Shown here: positions 42,552 to 50,928 of the stretch, piece by piece | How positions within the stretch are numbered: the first letter of the stretch is position 1 | Layout of the letters: every line of letters starts with the position of its first letter | DNA from: Variovorax ginsengisoli | Lineage (GTDB): Bacteria > Pseudomonadota > Gammaproteobacteria > Burkholderiales > Burkholderiaceae_C | Length of the DNA stretch: 64,000 nucleotides | Assembly (NCBI RefSeq): GCF_030811835.1 | Contig: NZ_JAUSRO010000014.1 | Coordinates: 108,569 to 172,568, forward strand | Direction: 5' to 3' | Position numbers and translations under genes: made by a program | The notes under the pieces: model-generated | Database searches by the model: none | The model's input: the letters and a program-made list of their open reading frames with translations, nothing else | What the model was told of the DNA's origin: nothing

Positions 42552-42689
42552 ATGTTCATCTTCGATGGTGTGCGTTCGCGCACCCTTGCGATTCAATCGT
42601 CCGCAATTCCTGTCGTCTGGGGCAGTGCGGCCCTGGAGCCCGCTGGGGTTGTGAGCCCAGACCGCCGTCAATTGGTAACCATGCCATGA
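42552..42689 (+). pseudogene. Probable vgrG remnant (45-codon frame)
   Basis: A short frame with a good ribosome site (AGGGAG, 42541-42546, five bases before the ATG). The 45-residue product begins MFIFDGVRSRTLAIQSSAIP, then has LEPAGVV near residue 28. This resembles the N-terminal block of VgrG spike proteins (a short lead, R-T-L, A-x-P, then L-E-P-V). The remaining several hundred VgrG residues are missing. The stop overlaps the start of the DUF4123 gene in ATGA, the normal coupling between vgrG and its adaptor. I read this as an internally deleted vgrG; a coincidental small gene or leader peptide cannot be excluded. Confidence 0.45.
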
Positions 42690-43756
42690 CGACAACAAAA
42701 ACATCCCTCCCCCCTTGGCCTTGGGAAACCCCACCCCGCGCCTTGCTTGACGCGCTCACCGAGCGCTTGACCGAACAGATTGGCGGCGGGGCTGTCTACC
42801 TGCTGATCGACCCCTCCCCCGACGAGCCGCCCGGCGTCCAACTCGACCCGGAGATTGCGGCCGAGTATGTCAGTGGCCCGCAAAAAGCTCGAATGGCGGC
42901 ATGGGAGCGGCGCATTGAATCCCTGCATTCCGCTGACGATTTCCCCCGCACCATCACCGAGCTGGAGTTCCCGTACCTCGTGCGACTGGAGAACACGAGC
43001 GATCCGTGGTTTGCAACCAGCATCGAATGGGCCGTCCAAGAACACTTGAACGCCGTTGCAACGGGCAAAGGCCCCTACCGCATCGGCGGTTGGTTGCGGA
43101 TGCACGACACGGACGACAGCGATCAGCCACTGACCGGGCGCATGCCCTCCGGCTTCGAGCGGTACGGCGCACAGATGTCGCGGCAACTCTCCAAGCTGCT
43201 GCACTTGAACAAAGCCGGGCAGGCCAGAGTGGCACGCCTGTTCGACCGCCGCGTGCTCAACACGTTGCGGCAAGGAGCCTCCCTCGATTGGCCAGCCGCC
43301 GTGCAAGGCATGGACTGGCACTACCTCGACCACAACTTCGCACTTCAAACCCTGCAAGGCCAGCCCGGGGAACTCAATGAAAACCACAAGCTGGGTTGGA
43401 ACGAAACGCACCTCGCCTTGATCAGCCGCTGCCAGCCTGTCAGCGTGGCGCAAACCCTCTTGCTGCGCAGCAGCTTCCCGCTGCCCGACGACACCTTGAC
43501 GCGTGTTCTCGACAAAGTGAAAGCGGCCGAAAAGCTGGGTTTGGTCTACCCCGAAGATCGGGGCGCCTACGCCGCCGAAGCACTGCTGGAACCGGCCTTC
43601 GAGACGTGCCCCCAAGCACAGCAGCTCATCAAAGCCGTGGTGCGCCTGCGAGAAGATTTGGGTGAGGTGATCGAAATATACCGGGACGAATGGGTCGGCA
43701 AACCCGCTGACCACTGGGCCGCGCATGCGGCACCAACGACACAGGGCAAAGCATGA
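42686..43756 (+). CDS. DUF4123 type VI effector adaptor
   Basis: A 356-residue protein that looks like a DUF4123 (Tap/TEC) adaptor, which loads a toxin onto the VgrG spike of a type VI secretion system. Support is the N-terminal YLLIDPSP stretch (about residues 36-43), the overall acidic, Trp-rich character, and the placement: its stop overlaps the toxin start by four bases (ATGA), and its own start overlaps the small VgrG-like frame. The C-terminal two thirds are probably the toxin-specific part. There is no signal peptide, as expected for an adaptor that acts in the cytoplasm of the producer. An ATG at 42681 belongs to the upstream frame. The domain call is by pattern only. Confidence 0.7.
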   Translation: MTTTKTSLPPWPWETPPRALLDALTERLTEQIGGGAVYLLIDPSPDEPPGVQLDPEIAAEYVSGPQKARMAAWERRIESLHSADDFPRTITELEFPYLVRLENTSDPWFATSIEWAVQEHLNAVATGKGPYRIGGWLRMHDTDDSDQPLTGRMPSGFERYGAQMSRQLSKLLHLNKAGQARVARLFDRRVLNTLRQGASLDWPAAVQGMDWHYLDHNFALQTLQGQPGELNENHKLGWNETHLALISRCQPVSVAQTLLLRSSFPLPDDTLTRVLDKVKAAEKLGLVYPEDRGAYAAEALLEPAFETCPQAQQLIKAVVRLREDLGEVIEIYRDEWVGKPADHWAAHAAPTTQGKA

Positions 43757-46700
43757 CCGACTGCAAAAAATGCGACAACAAAGCTGGTCTGTCGATCCTG
43801 CTGGTACGACCCACGGCCATTTCCACCGACGACGCCTTTGCGCCGCCCGAAGCCGCCAAACTGCTGCCCCATGAACCCAGCGTCACCGCACTCAAGCTGC
43901 CCGCATTGAAGCAAAACCGCCACGCGCTTCGCATGCTGCGCCGTGGTGGCTTTGTCTATGCCTGGTACACCAAGCGACCGCGCCAACTCGTCAACGATTG
44001 GCAAGTGTTCCGCGTGCATGAAAGCGGCGCATTGATCCCCGCGTCGCAGGTCAATTGGGCCGACCAAAAATGCAAGTTCGCCTGCAACGCCAAAGACTCG
44101 CACCCACACGATCTGCGCACCTTGTGCATCCAGTTGCCGCACAACCACTTAGACAGCATCGGCCCGGTGTGGATCGGATTTTCGATGAACTGGTGGAACA
44201 ACGGCATGCGCGAGCGCGTGCGGAAAGACCCCGCCGCAGCGGGCATGGTGTGCATCGATCCGTTGGCCGAATTGGGGGGTGTCAAAAATGCCTTCAAAGC
44301 CGATGCCTTCCTGATTCAGCAGCATGTGGCCGACTTCGCACTGCGCGTGCTCGATCACGGCGGCGTCAAACAAGGCATCAATCTTGTCGACGGTGGCACT
44401 TCGTCTGCGACACCGTTCTACGACGCGGAGGGCGACAAGAGCTATCGTCAAGCGGCCGGTTTGGTTGCCGTCATGCAAAAGCAGGCGGCGCAACACCCCA
44501 AGACCAAGGGCAAGGAATTCGTGCTTGCCATCCCCGATCCAGTAGGACTGGCCGCCGACCTCAACGGCATCCGCATGGCAAAAGACGATGCCAACCAGCA
44601 GACGTGGAACAGTACCGAAGCCTGGACGCGCTCGGAAGCCTGCTACGGCACGCTCGAAGGACTGCGCAAAGCGCTCACCGTGGCCGGCATGATCCAGTCC
44701 CGCGAATGGGCCACCGCCGCGTCGGAAAACCAGTGGAACGGCATCAAACACCGTGTGCATGGCATGTACGAATGGAGTCCCGATGTGAGTGGCGCATATG
44801 CCAACGATGGCAGTCGCGCCGGTCACATGCGGCCCGTTGGACCCGAGGCGACTAGGACGAGCGATCGCATTAAAACGCGCGGCGTGATGTTCGGTCGGCG
44901 CAATTGGGAAAGGATCACCGACCAACTCGACATGGACAGCTACAACGGCTGGCCGGCCAAGCGCGCGAGCATCGAAAAGCAGCTTGCCGATGCCTTGGCT
45001 CCTTATGAAGCCGACTGGCTCGCAGCGATTGATAGCAACGCCTTTCGCGCCTACTTCAAAACTCACTTCGACGCAGACGATGCGGCCGAGCTCACGGCCC
45101 GCGTGTCGTCCGGCTTGATCTACGCGGGCGAGAGCTACATCGCGCACTTCCCCCAACCGGCCGTGCGCCAACACACGGAGCGCTGGACCGGGATCATTCT
45201 GGACAAGGATATTGAAGATCCCGCCGCCATCGCACTGCGCGGCTTCTACGGCAACCAGCGCAGCGTCATCACGAAGGTCAAGGCCCTCCTTGTTGGTAAC
45301 GCTGACCGTGGCGCGACCGCAGCGAAAGATGGCCAAGGCGAAATCAGCGACATTCGCGACAAAAGCTATGACGTACTCAAAGGCATTGTGACGCATGACT
45401 TGGGCAAAAGCCTGAATTGGCTGCACCCGCGTTTGATGGCCTTCTCCGCAGGTGGACTGGCCGCCAGCGCAACCGGTGTTTTTCAGTTGATGGCGATGGC
45501 CGGGGGCAAGTCGCCTGCGCCCGCCTCGGGCAGCATCAAGAAATACCAGGCGATGCTGCCCGGCCTGTGTGCGGGCGCGCGGCAATTGGAGCTAGCCGTC
45601 GAAGCCACGCGACCGGGCGGCAACAAGGCCGTGCTGTCCACTGTGGTACGTCTCAAGACCCGGGTGAGCGTCGATGTGGCTCTGAGCGTGCTTGGGGGTT
45701 ATGCGACCAGAGACGCGCTGCGTAAAACCATCGTGACCGCGCAGGGCAACACCGTCGAATTGGAGGTGTTGACTGACATCAAGACTGCACTGGAAATCCA
45801 TGAGGGCCACTTGCGGCCCGAGACGGTTCCGGGTCAACGGGTCAACGTGGCACACATCGGAGGCGCAGCCGCCAAAAGCCTTGAAGACGTGCAAATGCAA
45901 AGCGCACGCCTCAATCGCACCCATGCGCTCACGCCCGAGGAAGTCGCCGAAGTCATGCGCCGACAGGCGACGCAGAAGGACCTGGGCCTGACCACCATCG
46001 ACGGGCGGCTGGCTGTCGGCGCCATGATCGTGCAGTTTCTCGGGCTGTATCAGGGTGTGCCCCAACTGCTGAGCGAACTCAACAAGAGCCAACGCGATCA
46101 AGACAAACTCGCGGAAGCAGCCTTGGGCGTGGCCGACAGTGTGGGCGGGTTCGTGGGCGCGGCAGCCGAGCGACTGGCCGCTGCCCATAAGAGTTCGTTG
46201 CTGATGCGTGCGGCGGGCGGCGAGGAGTTGGTCGAGGCCAGCACACGGATTGCGGTGCTGCGCACGGCGGCTGCAATTACGGGGGTGCTGGGGGCGGGGA
46301 TCAATGCTTATTTGATGGCGTTGAAGGCGGAGGGGGCGCAGAAGGAGGGGGATGCGAATTCAGGTGCGGGATACATATATTCCTCTCGACTGTTCGTTGG
46401 GATTGGTGTATCCAACGGGATCATGGCCGCCGATGCCGCGACCAAAGGTATGGTTACACGCGCCATTGCGAAGCACGTTGTGCTGCGTCTCGCTGGTGCT
46501 GCCGCGACAGAAGCCGCCGTAGCCGGCACGGCAGGCGTAGTCGCCAGTGTGGTGTCAGGCGTCGGCATTGTTTTGCTAGTTGCGGGTGTGGCAACTTATG
46601 TCTATGCGGTGGTTAGCGAGCGCGACTCCTACATGCGCTGGGCTGGACGCTGCTACTTCGGCAAGGACACCGTGAAGCGCTTCGGCAAAGCGAGCGAAGA

Positions 46701-46833
46701 AGAAGCCTGGCTGCTTGCCATCGAGTATGAAACCGACACGCAGGAAGATGTGCGCCGCAAGGCGCAGGCACATCCCGATCCGGGGCGCGGCGAATCCGCA
46801 CCGCGCATCGACAACGCTCGCGATCGGGGCTGA
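43753..46833 (+). CDS. VasX-like type VI secretion toxin (BTH_I2691 type)
   Basis: A 1026-residue protein matching the VasX/BTH_I2691 group of pore-forming type VI effectors. The N-terminal region has the Cys pair and GLSILLVRPTAI opening (about residues 5-22), then HALRMLRRGGFVYAWY (about 57-72), both typical of the VasX N-terminal domain. Hydrophobic segments occur around 560-580 (AFSAGGLAASATGVFQLMAM), at 840-860, and strongly at 915-955 (GVGIVLLVAGVATYVYAV), which could insert in the target inner membrane like a colicin. There is no signal peptide. The last 22 codons share their DNA with the end of the second immunity gene. The gene is flanked by its adaptor and by four immunity paralogues, each beginning at the preceding stop (TGATG). 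Confidence 0.8.
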   Translation: MTDCKKCDNKAGLSILLVRPTAISTDDAFAPPEAAKLLPHEPSVTALKLPALKQNRHALRMLRRGGFVYAWYTKRPRQLVNDWQVFRVHESGALIPASQVNWADQKCKFACNAKDSHPHDLRTLCIQLPHNHLDSIGPVWIGFSMNWWNNGMRERVRKDPAAAGMVCIDPLAELGGVKNAFKADAFLIQQHVADFALRVLDHGGVKQGINLVDGGTSSATPFYDAEGDKSYRQAAGLVAVMQKQAAQHPKTKGKEFVLAIPDPVGLAADLNGIRMAKDDANQQTWNSTEAWTRSEACYGTLEGLRKALTVAGMIQSREWATAASENQWNGIKHRVHGMYEWSPDVSGAYANDGSRAGHMRPVGPEATRTSDRIKTRGVMFGRRNWERITDQLDMDSYNGWPAKRASIEKQLADALAPYEADWLAAIDSNAFRAYFKTHFDADDAAELTARVSSGLIYAGESYIAHFPQPAVRQHTERWTGIILDKDIEDPAAIALRGFYGNQRSVITKVKALLVGNADRGATAAKDGQGEISDIRDKSYDVLKGIVTHDLGKSLNWLHPRLMAFSAGGLAASATGVFQLMAMAGGKSPAPASGSIKKYQAMLPGLCAGARQLELAVEATRPGGNKAVLSTVVRLKTRVSVDVALSVLGGYATRDALRKTIVTAQGNTVELEVLTDIKTALEIHEGHLRPETVPGQRVNVAHIGGAAAKSLEDVQMQSARLNRTHALTPEEVAEVMRRQATQKDLGLTTIDGRLAVGAMIVQFLGLYQGVPQLLSELNKSQRDQDKLAEAALGVADSVGGFVGAAAERLAAAHKSSLLMRAAGGEELVEASTRIAVLRTAAAITGVLGAGINAYLMALKAEGAQKEGDANSGAGYIYSSRLFVGIGVSNGIMAADAATKGMVTRAIAKHVVLRLAGAAATEAAVAGTAGVVASVVSGVGIVLLVAGVATYVYAVVSERDSYMRWAGRCYFGKDTVKRFGKASEEEAWLLAIEYETDTQEDVRRKAQAHPDPGRGESAPRIDNARDRG

Positions 46834-47846
46834 TGGTGTTGGGCTTCAATACCAGCGGGATCAGCACCGATGACGCGCGTCAAGAGAACCTGGTCGCAGG
46901 CTTGATTGAGCGGTACGACAAGCGCTTGCCTGGCAGCGGAGAGGCAAGCCACCAAGGACGACTGAGTGAGGTCTACCGCGATGCGATTGAACTCAATGGG
47001 GGGTCGCTGGTCAGCGCTGGTGGATGGGTGACGACGATCGGTCTTCTCGGTGCCTTGCTCAATATCTGGTTAGAACCCTCTGGGAGTTTTGCAAGGGACT
47101 ATCAAATTGCAGGTTTTTTGGGTGTTCTTTTTACAGTTCTGATTATCGGCTCCATCTTCTTCATCGGCATCTACTTCGAGATGTTCAGCCCCAGCGAGAT
47201 GCCGATCTACTTCGACCGCCTGCGCCGCAAGGTCTACTACGTCCATCAAGGCCAACGCAAACGCTTTCTGCTGTTCGGCCCTACCACTGTCGAGGCCCGC
47301 ACCGCCGATTGGTCGCTGGTCGATTGCGAACTGCACGCCAAGATGGGCGGCAGCACCACGAGTTTCCGGCGCACCTTCCACTTGGTGTTTCTGGTGCGCG
47401 CCAGCACCACCGATCCCACCATCGTGGATTCCTTCGTGCTGCCGAGCGTCGAGTTTCCGGGTGCCATGTGGGAATACATCCGTGGCTACATGGAGGCTGG
47501 CATGCCGCCGCTCAAAGCTGGTGAAGTGTCCCCGACCAAAGGACCCAAAGGCATCAAGGGTTTCGATATGGTCGAAGCCTTGAAGCAACGCCGACGTGAC
47601 TACTGGCGCGACTGGAAAGAGTTTCCCTGGACGCAACTGTGGCAGCACTTGACGCTGCCGCTGTTCGTGGTGTTCTTTATCGTCAATCGCTTTGTGGTCT
47701 GGACTGCACAGACGGTGACGTGGCCCAAGGAGATTGAAGATGCGCTGGGCGCGCCCATCACTGAGGCCGATCTTGCCGTCAATACCAGGCACACGCTGCG
47801 GGTGGCGGCAACAGACGAAGACCCATATGAAGGCAGGAGGCGCTGA
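46833..47846 (+). CDS. Putative immunity protein, copy 1
   Basis: A 337-residue inner-membrane protein, first of four tandem paralogues after the VasX-like toxin. Residues 1-68 are cytoplasmic and almost identical in the copies. Two membrane segments follow (about 66-84 and 92-113), then a conserved soluble domain beginning FEMFSPSEMPIYFDRLRRK, and a third membrane segment near 282-300 (LPLFVVFFIVNRFVVW). The part between residues 69 and 107 is unique to this copy and AT-rich (47041-47150). The family looks like the one listed as DUF6708, but I am not certain. It starts at the last base of the toxin stop and lacks a strong ribosome site, so it depends on coupling. The role as immunity is inferred from position. 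Confidence 0.7.
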   Translation: MVLGFNTSGISTDDARQENLVAGLIERYDKRLPGSGEASHQGRLSEVYRDAIELNGGSLVSAGGWVTTIGLLGALLNIWLEPSGSFARDYQIAGFLGVLFTVLIIGSIFFIGIYFEMFSPSEMPIYFDRLRRKVYYVHQGQRKRFLLFGPTTVEARTADWSLVDCELHAKMGGSTTSFRRTFHLVFLVRASTTDPTIVDSFVLPSVEFPGAMWEYIRGYMEAGMPPLKAGEVSPTKGPKGIKGFDMVEALKQRRRDYWRDWKEFPWTQLWQHLTLPLFVVFFIVNRFVVWTAQTVTWPKEIEDALGAPITEADLAVNTRHTLRVAATDEDPYEGRRR

Positions 47847-48901
47847 TGGTGCTGGGCTTCAATACCAGCGGCATCAGTACCGACGACGCGCGACAAGAGA
47901 ACTTGGTCGCAGGCTTGATTGAGCGCTACGACAAGCGCTTGCCTGGCAGCGGAGAGGCCAGCCACCAAGGGCGACTGAGTGAAGTCTACCGCGATGCGAT
48001 TGAACTCAATGGGGGGTCGCTGGTCAGCGCTAGTGGATGGGTGACGACGATGGGGCTGCTAGGTGGTGTGCTTGGAATTTGGGCGCTGCCTGGGCCACCA
48101 TATTTATTAGATTTATGGGAAATGATCCGAACTGGACGGTATTTTGGATTGGGGCTCAGTATTGCCGGGCCTTTCGCCATCTTCTTCATCGGCCTCTACT
48201 TCGAGATGTTCAGCCCCAGCGAGATGCCGATCTACTTCGACCGCCTGCGCCGCAAGGTCTACTACGTCCATCAAGGCCAACGCAAACGCTTTCTGCTGTT
48301 CGGCCCTACCACTGTCGAGGCCCGCACCGCCGATTGGTCGCTGGTCGATTGCGAACTGCACGCCAAGATGGGCGGCAGCACCACCAGCTTCCGGCGAACC
48401 TTCCATTTGCTGTTCCTTGTTCGTGCAAGCGCCACCGACCCCACCATCGTGGATTCCTTCGTGCTGCCGAGCGTCGAATTTCCAGGTGCCATGTGGGAAT
48501 ACATCCGGGGCTACATGGAGGCCGGCATGCCGCCGCTCCAAGCCGGCGAAGTGCCCCCAACCAAAGGACCCCAAGGCATCAAGGGTTTCGACATGGTCGA
48601 GGCCTTGAAGCAACGCCGACGTGACTACTGGCGCGACTGGAAAGAGTTTCCCTGGACGCAACTGTGGCAGCACCTTGTATTGCCGTTTTTTGTTGTCTTT
48701 CTTGTGGTCAATCGCTTTGTGGTCTGGACCGCGCAGACGGTGACGTGGCCAAAGGAAATTGAAGATGCACTGGGCGCGCCCATCACCGAGGCCGACCTCG
48801 CCGTTGATACCAGGCACACGCTGCGGGTGGCGGCAGCACATCCCGATCCGGGGCACAACGAGCCTGCACCACGCACCGACAACGCGGGTAATTGGCGCTG
48901 A
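47846..48901 (+). CDS. Putative immunity protein, copy 2
   Basis: A 351-residue paralogue of copy 1. The first 68 residues and the soluble domain are almost unchanged, but the first transmembrane hairpin (residues 69-111, 48050-48180) is a different, longer sequence containing PGPPYLLDLWEMIRTGRYF. Its start is preceded by AGGAGG (47835-47840), placed in the end of copy 1, so it should be well translated. The C-terminal tail (AHPDPGHNEPAPRTDNA and following, 48836-48901) is of the toxin type and unlike that of copies 1 and 3. The middle region shares HLLFLVRASATDP with copy 3. It may neutralise a different toxin variant from copy 1. Confidence 0.68.
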   Translation: MVLGFNTSGISTDDARQENLVAGLIERYDKRLPGSGEASHQGRLSEVYRDAIELNGGSLVSASGWVTTMGLLGGVLGIWALPGPPYLLDLWEMIRTGRYFGLGLSIAGPFAIFFIGLYFEMFSPSEMPIYFDRLRRKVYYVHQGQRKRFLLFGPTTVEARTADWSLVDCELHAKMGGSTTSFRRTFHLLFLVRASATDPTIVDSFVLPSVEFPGAMWEYIRGYMEAGMPPLQAGEVPPTKGPQGIKGFDMVEALKQRRRDYWRDWKEFPWTQLWQHLVLPFFVVFLVVNRFVVWTAQTVTWPKEIEDALGAPITEADLAVDTRHTLRVAAAHPDPGHNEPAPRTDNAGNWR

Positions 48902-49914
48902 TGGTGCTGGGCTTCAATACCAGCGGCATCAGTACCGACGACGCGCGACAAGAGAACTTGGTCGCAGGCTTGATCGAGCGCTACGACAAGCGCTTGCCTG
49001 GCAGCGGACAGGCCAGCCATCAAGGACGACTAAGTGAGGTCTACCGCGAAGCGATTGAACTCAATGGGGGGTCGCTGGTCAGCGCTGGTGGATGGGTGAC
49101 GGCGATTGGGTTGATTGGCGGCGTGGCCAGCGTGTCGATCGGTCACGAACATTTTTTTGACCCAATACGGAATGGACGCTATTTCTCATTTTTTTTGTTT
49201 CAGATCGCAACGCCCTTCGCCGTCTTCCTCATCGGCCTCTACTTCGAGATGTTCAGCCCCAGCGAGATGCCGATCTACTTCGATCGCCTGCGCCGCAAGG
49301 TCTACTACGTCCATCAAGGCAAGCGCAAGCGCTTTCTGCTGTTCGGCCCGACGACTGTTGAGGCCCGCACCGCCGATTGGTCGCTGGTCGATTGCGAACT
49401 GCACGCCAAGATGGGCGGCAGCACCACCAGCTTCCGGCGAACCTTCCATTTGCTGTTCCTTGTTCGTGCAAGCGCCACCGACCCCACCATCGTGGATTCC
49501 TTCGTGCTGCCGAGCGTCGAGTTTCCGGGCGCCATGTGGGAATACATCCGTGGCTACATGGAGGCTGGCATGCCGCCGCTCAAAGCTGGTGAAGTGTCCC
49601 CGACCAAAGGACCCCAAGGCATCAAGGGTTTCGATATGGTCGAAGCATTGAAGCAACGGCGCAAGGATTACTGGCGCGACTGGAAAGAGTTTCCCTGGAC
49701 GCAGCTTTGGCAGCACTTGGCGCTGCCGCTGTTCGTGGTGTTCTTTGTCGTCAATCGCTTTGTGGTCTGGACTGCGCAGACGGTGACGTGGCCGAAGGAG
49801 ATTGAAGATGCGCTGGGCGCGCCCATCACTGAGGCCGATCTTTCCGTGGATACCAGGCACACGCTGCGGGTGGCGGCAACAGACGAAGACCCATATGAAG
49901 GCAGGAGGCGCTGA
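48901..49914 (+). CDS. Putative immunity protein, copy 3
   Basis: A 337-residue paralogue with its own hairpin segment (about residues 69-107, 49105-49225), which includes GHEHFFDPIRNGRYFSFF and runs of T in the DNA. The start at 48901 shares one base with the stop of copy 2; a possible ATG nine bases earlier would add three residues that the other copies do not have. The tail ends in DEDPYEGRRR as in copy 1, and that tail again carries the ribosome site for the next copy. Outside the hairpin it differs from copy 1 at only scattered positions, such as GSGQASH for GSGEASH and YREAIE for YRDAIE. Confidence 0.68.
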   Translation: MVLGFNTSGISTDDARQENLVAGLIERYDKRLPGSGQASHQGRLSEVYREAIELNGGSLVSAGGWVTAIGLIGGVASVSIGHEHFFDPIRNGRYFSFFLFQIATPFAVFLIGLYFEMFSPSEMPIYFDRLRRKVYYVHQGKRKRFLLFGPTTVEARTADWSLVDCELHAKMGGSTTSFRRTFHLLFLVRASATDPTIVDSFVLPSVEFPGAMWEYIRGYMEAGMPPLKAGEVSPTKGPQGIKGFDMVEALKQRRKDYWRDWKEFPWTQLWQHLALPLFVVFFVVNRFVVWTAQTVTWPKEIEDALGAPITEADLSVDTRHTLRVAATDEDPYEGRRR

Positions 49915-50870
49915 TGGTGTTGGGCTTCAATACCAGCGGGATCAGCACCGAAGATGCTCGGCAAGTGAGCTTGGTCGCGGGCTTGATCGAGCGCTATGAC
50001 AAGCGCTTGCCCGGCGGCGGAGAGGCGGCTCAACAAGGGCGATTGAGCGAGGTCTACAGCAACGCGGTGGAACTCAATGGCGGGTCGCTGGTGAGTGCAG
50101 GGGGATATACGACGACGTTTGGGTTGGTCGCGGGTGGGGGGGCTGTCTGGGCGACGTCCGGCGGTTCCTTGTCGCTATGGACAGATCTTCAAAGTGGGCA
50201 CTACGTCGCTTTCCTTTTTGGCATTGCTGCCTTCTTCGCCATCTTCTTCATCGGCATCTACTTCGAGATGTTCAGCCCCAGCGAGATGCCGATCTACTTC
50301 GATCGCCTGCGCCGCAAGGTCTACTATGTCCATCAAGGCCAACGCAAACGCTTTCTCTTGTTCGGCCCTACCACTGTCGAGGCCCGCACCGCCGATTGGT
50401 CGCTGGTCGATTGCGAACTGCACGCCAAAGTGGGCGGCAGCACCACCAGCTTCCGGCGCACCTTTCACTTGGTGTTCCTGGTGCGCGCCAGCGCCAGCGA
50501 CCCGACCATCGTGGATTCCTTCGTGCTGCCGAGCGTCGATTTTCCGGGCGCCATGTGGGAATACATCCGTGGCTACATGGAGGCTGGCATGCCGCCGCTC
50601 CAAGCCGGCGAAGTGTCCCCGACCAAAGGACCCAAAGGCATCAAGGGTTTCGATATGGTCGAAGCATTGAAGCAACGGCGCAAGGATTACTGGCGCGACT
50701 GGAAAGAGTTTCCCTGGACGCAGCTTTGGCAGCACTTGGCGCTGCCGCTGTTCGTGGTGTTCTTTGTCGTCAATCGCTTTGTGGTCTGGACTGCTCAGAC
50801 GGTGACGTGGCCAAAGGAGATTGAAGATGCGCTGGGCGCGCCCATCATGGGCGGTTTCAAGGTGAAGTGA
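49914..50870 (+). CDS. Putative immunity protein, copy 4 (shortened end)
   Basis: A 318-residue paralogue, the most divergent in its first 65 residues (DARQVSLVAG, GGGEAAQQG, YSNAVELNGG) and with its own hairpin segment (50107-50235) containing SGGSLSLWTDLQSGHYVAF. The soluble domain and third membrane segment are again nearly the same DNA as in copy 3. The C-terminus stops early with GAPIMGGFKVK in place of the 25-30 residue tail of the others, so the array ends with a truncated tail. AGGAGG (49903-49908) precedes its start inside copy 3. The next gene, 58 bp on, converges from the pigment cluster. Confidence 0.68.
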   Translation: MVLGFNTSGISTEDARQVSLVAGLIERYDKRLPGGGEAAQQGRLSEVYSNAVELNGGSLVSAGGYTTTFGLVAGGGAVWATSGGSLSLWTDLQSGHYVAFLFGIAAFFAIFFIGIYFEMFSPSEMPIYFDRLRRKVYYVHQGQRKRFLLFGPTTVEARTADWSLVDCELHAKVGGSTTSFRRTFHLVFLVRASASDPTIVDSFVLPSVDFPGAMWEYIRGYMEAGMPPLQAGEVSPTKGPKGIKGFDMVEALKQRRKDYWRDWKEFPWTQLWQHLALPLFVVFFVVNRFVVWTAQTVTWPKEIEDALGAPIMGGFKVK

Positions 50871-50928
50871 CTGGCTGCTTACCGCCAAGCGGCGCGCCCA
50901 GCGCCGCAGGCGACGCCTTCCCCAAGGG

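Larger units (their letters stand above)
46833..50870 (+). repeat. Tandem array of four near-identical genes (about 1 kb each)
   Basis: Four direct repeats of roughly one kilobase, each a complete reading frame joined by TGATG. Within each, long stretches are the same base for base (for example the stretch from FEMFSP to KEFPWTQLW), broken by one AT-rich variable segment of 110-130 bp. The 3' tails alternate: toxin type before copies 1 and 3, DEDPYEGRRR type before copies 2 and 4. This suggests duplication of a two-gene unit. Assembly of such repeats from short reads should be treated with care. Confidence 0.9.

Noticed and set aside
42419..42685. A longer start for the DUF4123 adaptor at 42419
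   Set aside because: The added residues have no adaptor features, and the ATG at 42686 forms an ATGA overlap with the preceding small frame.
36951..50870. Calling the accessory segment an integrative mobile element
   Set aside because: No integrase, transposase, att repeat, terminal inverted repeat or tRNA edge is visible; insertion is inferred only from the split cluster.
46833..50870. Reading the four-copy array as decaying pseudogenes
   Set aside because: All four frames are complete and coupled, with membrane segments and the soluble domain preserved; only the last copy has a shortened tail.
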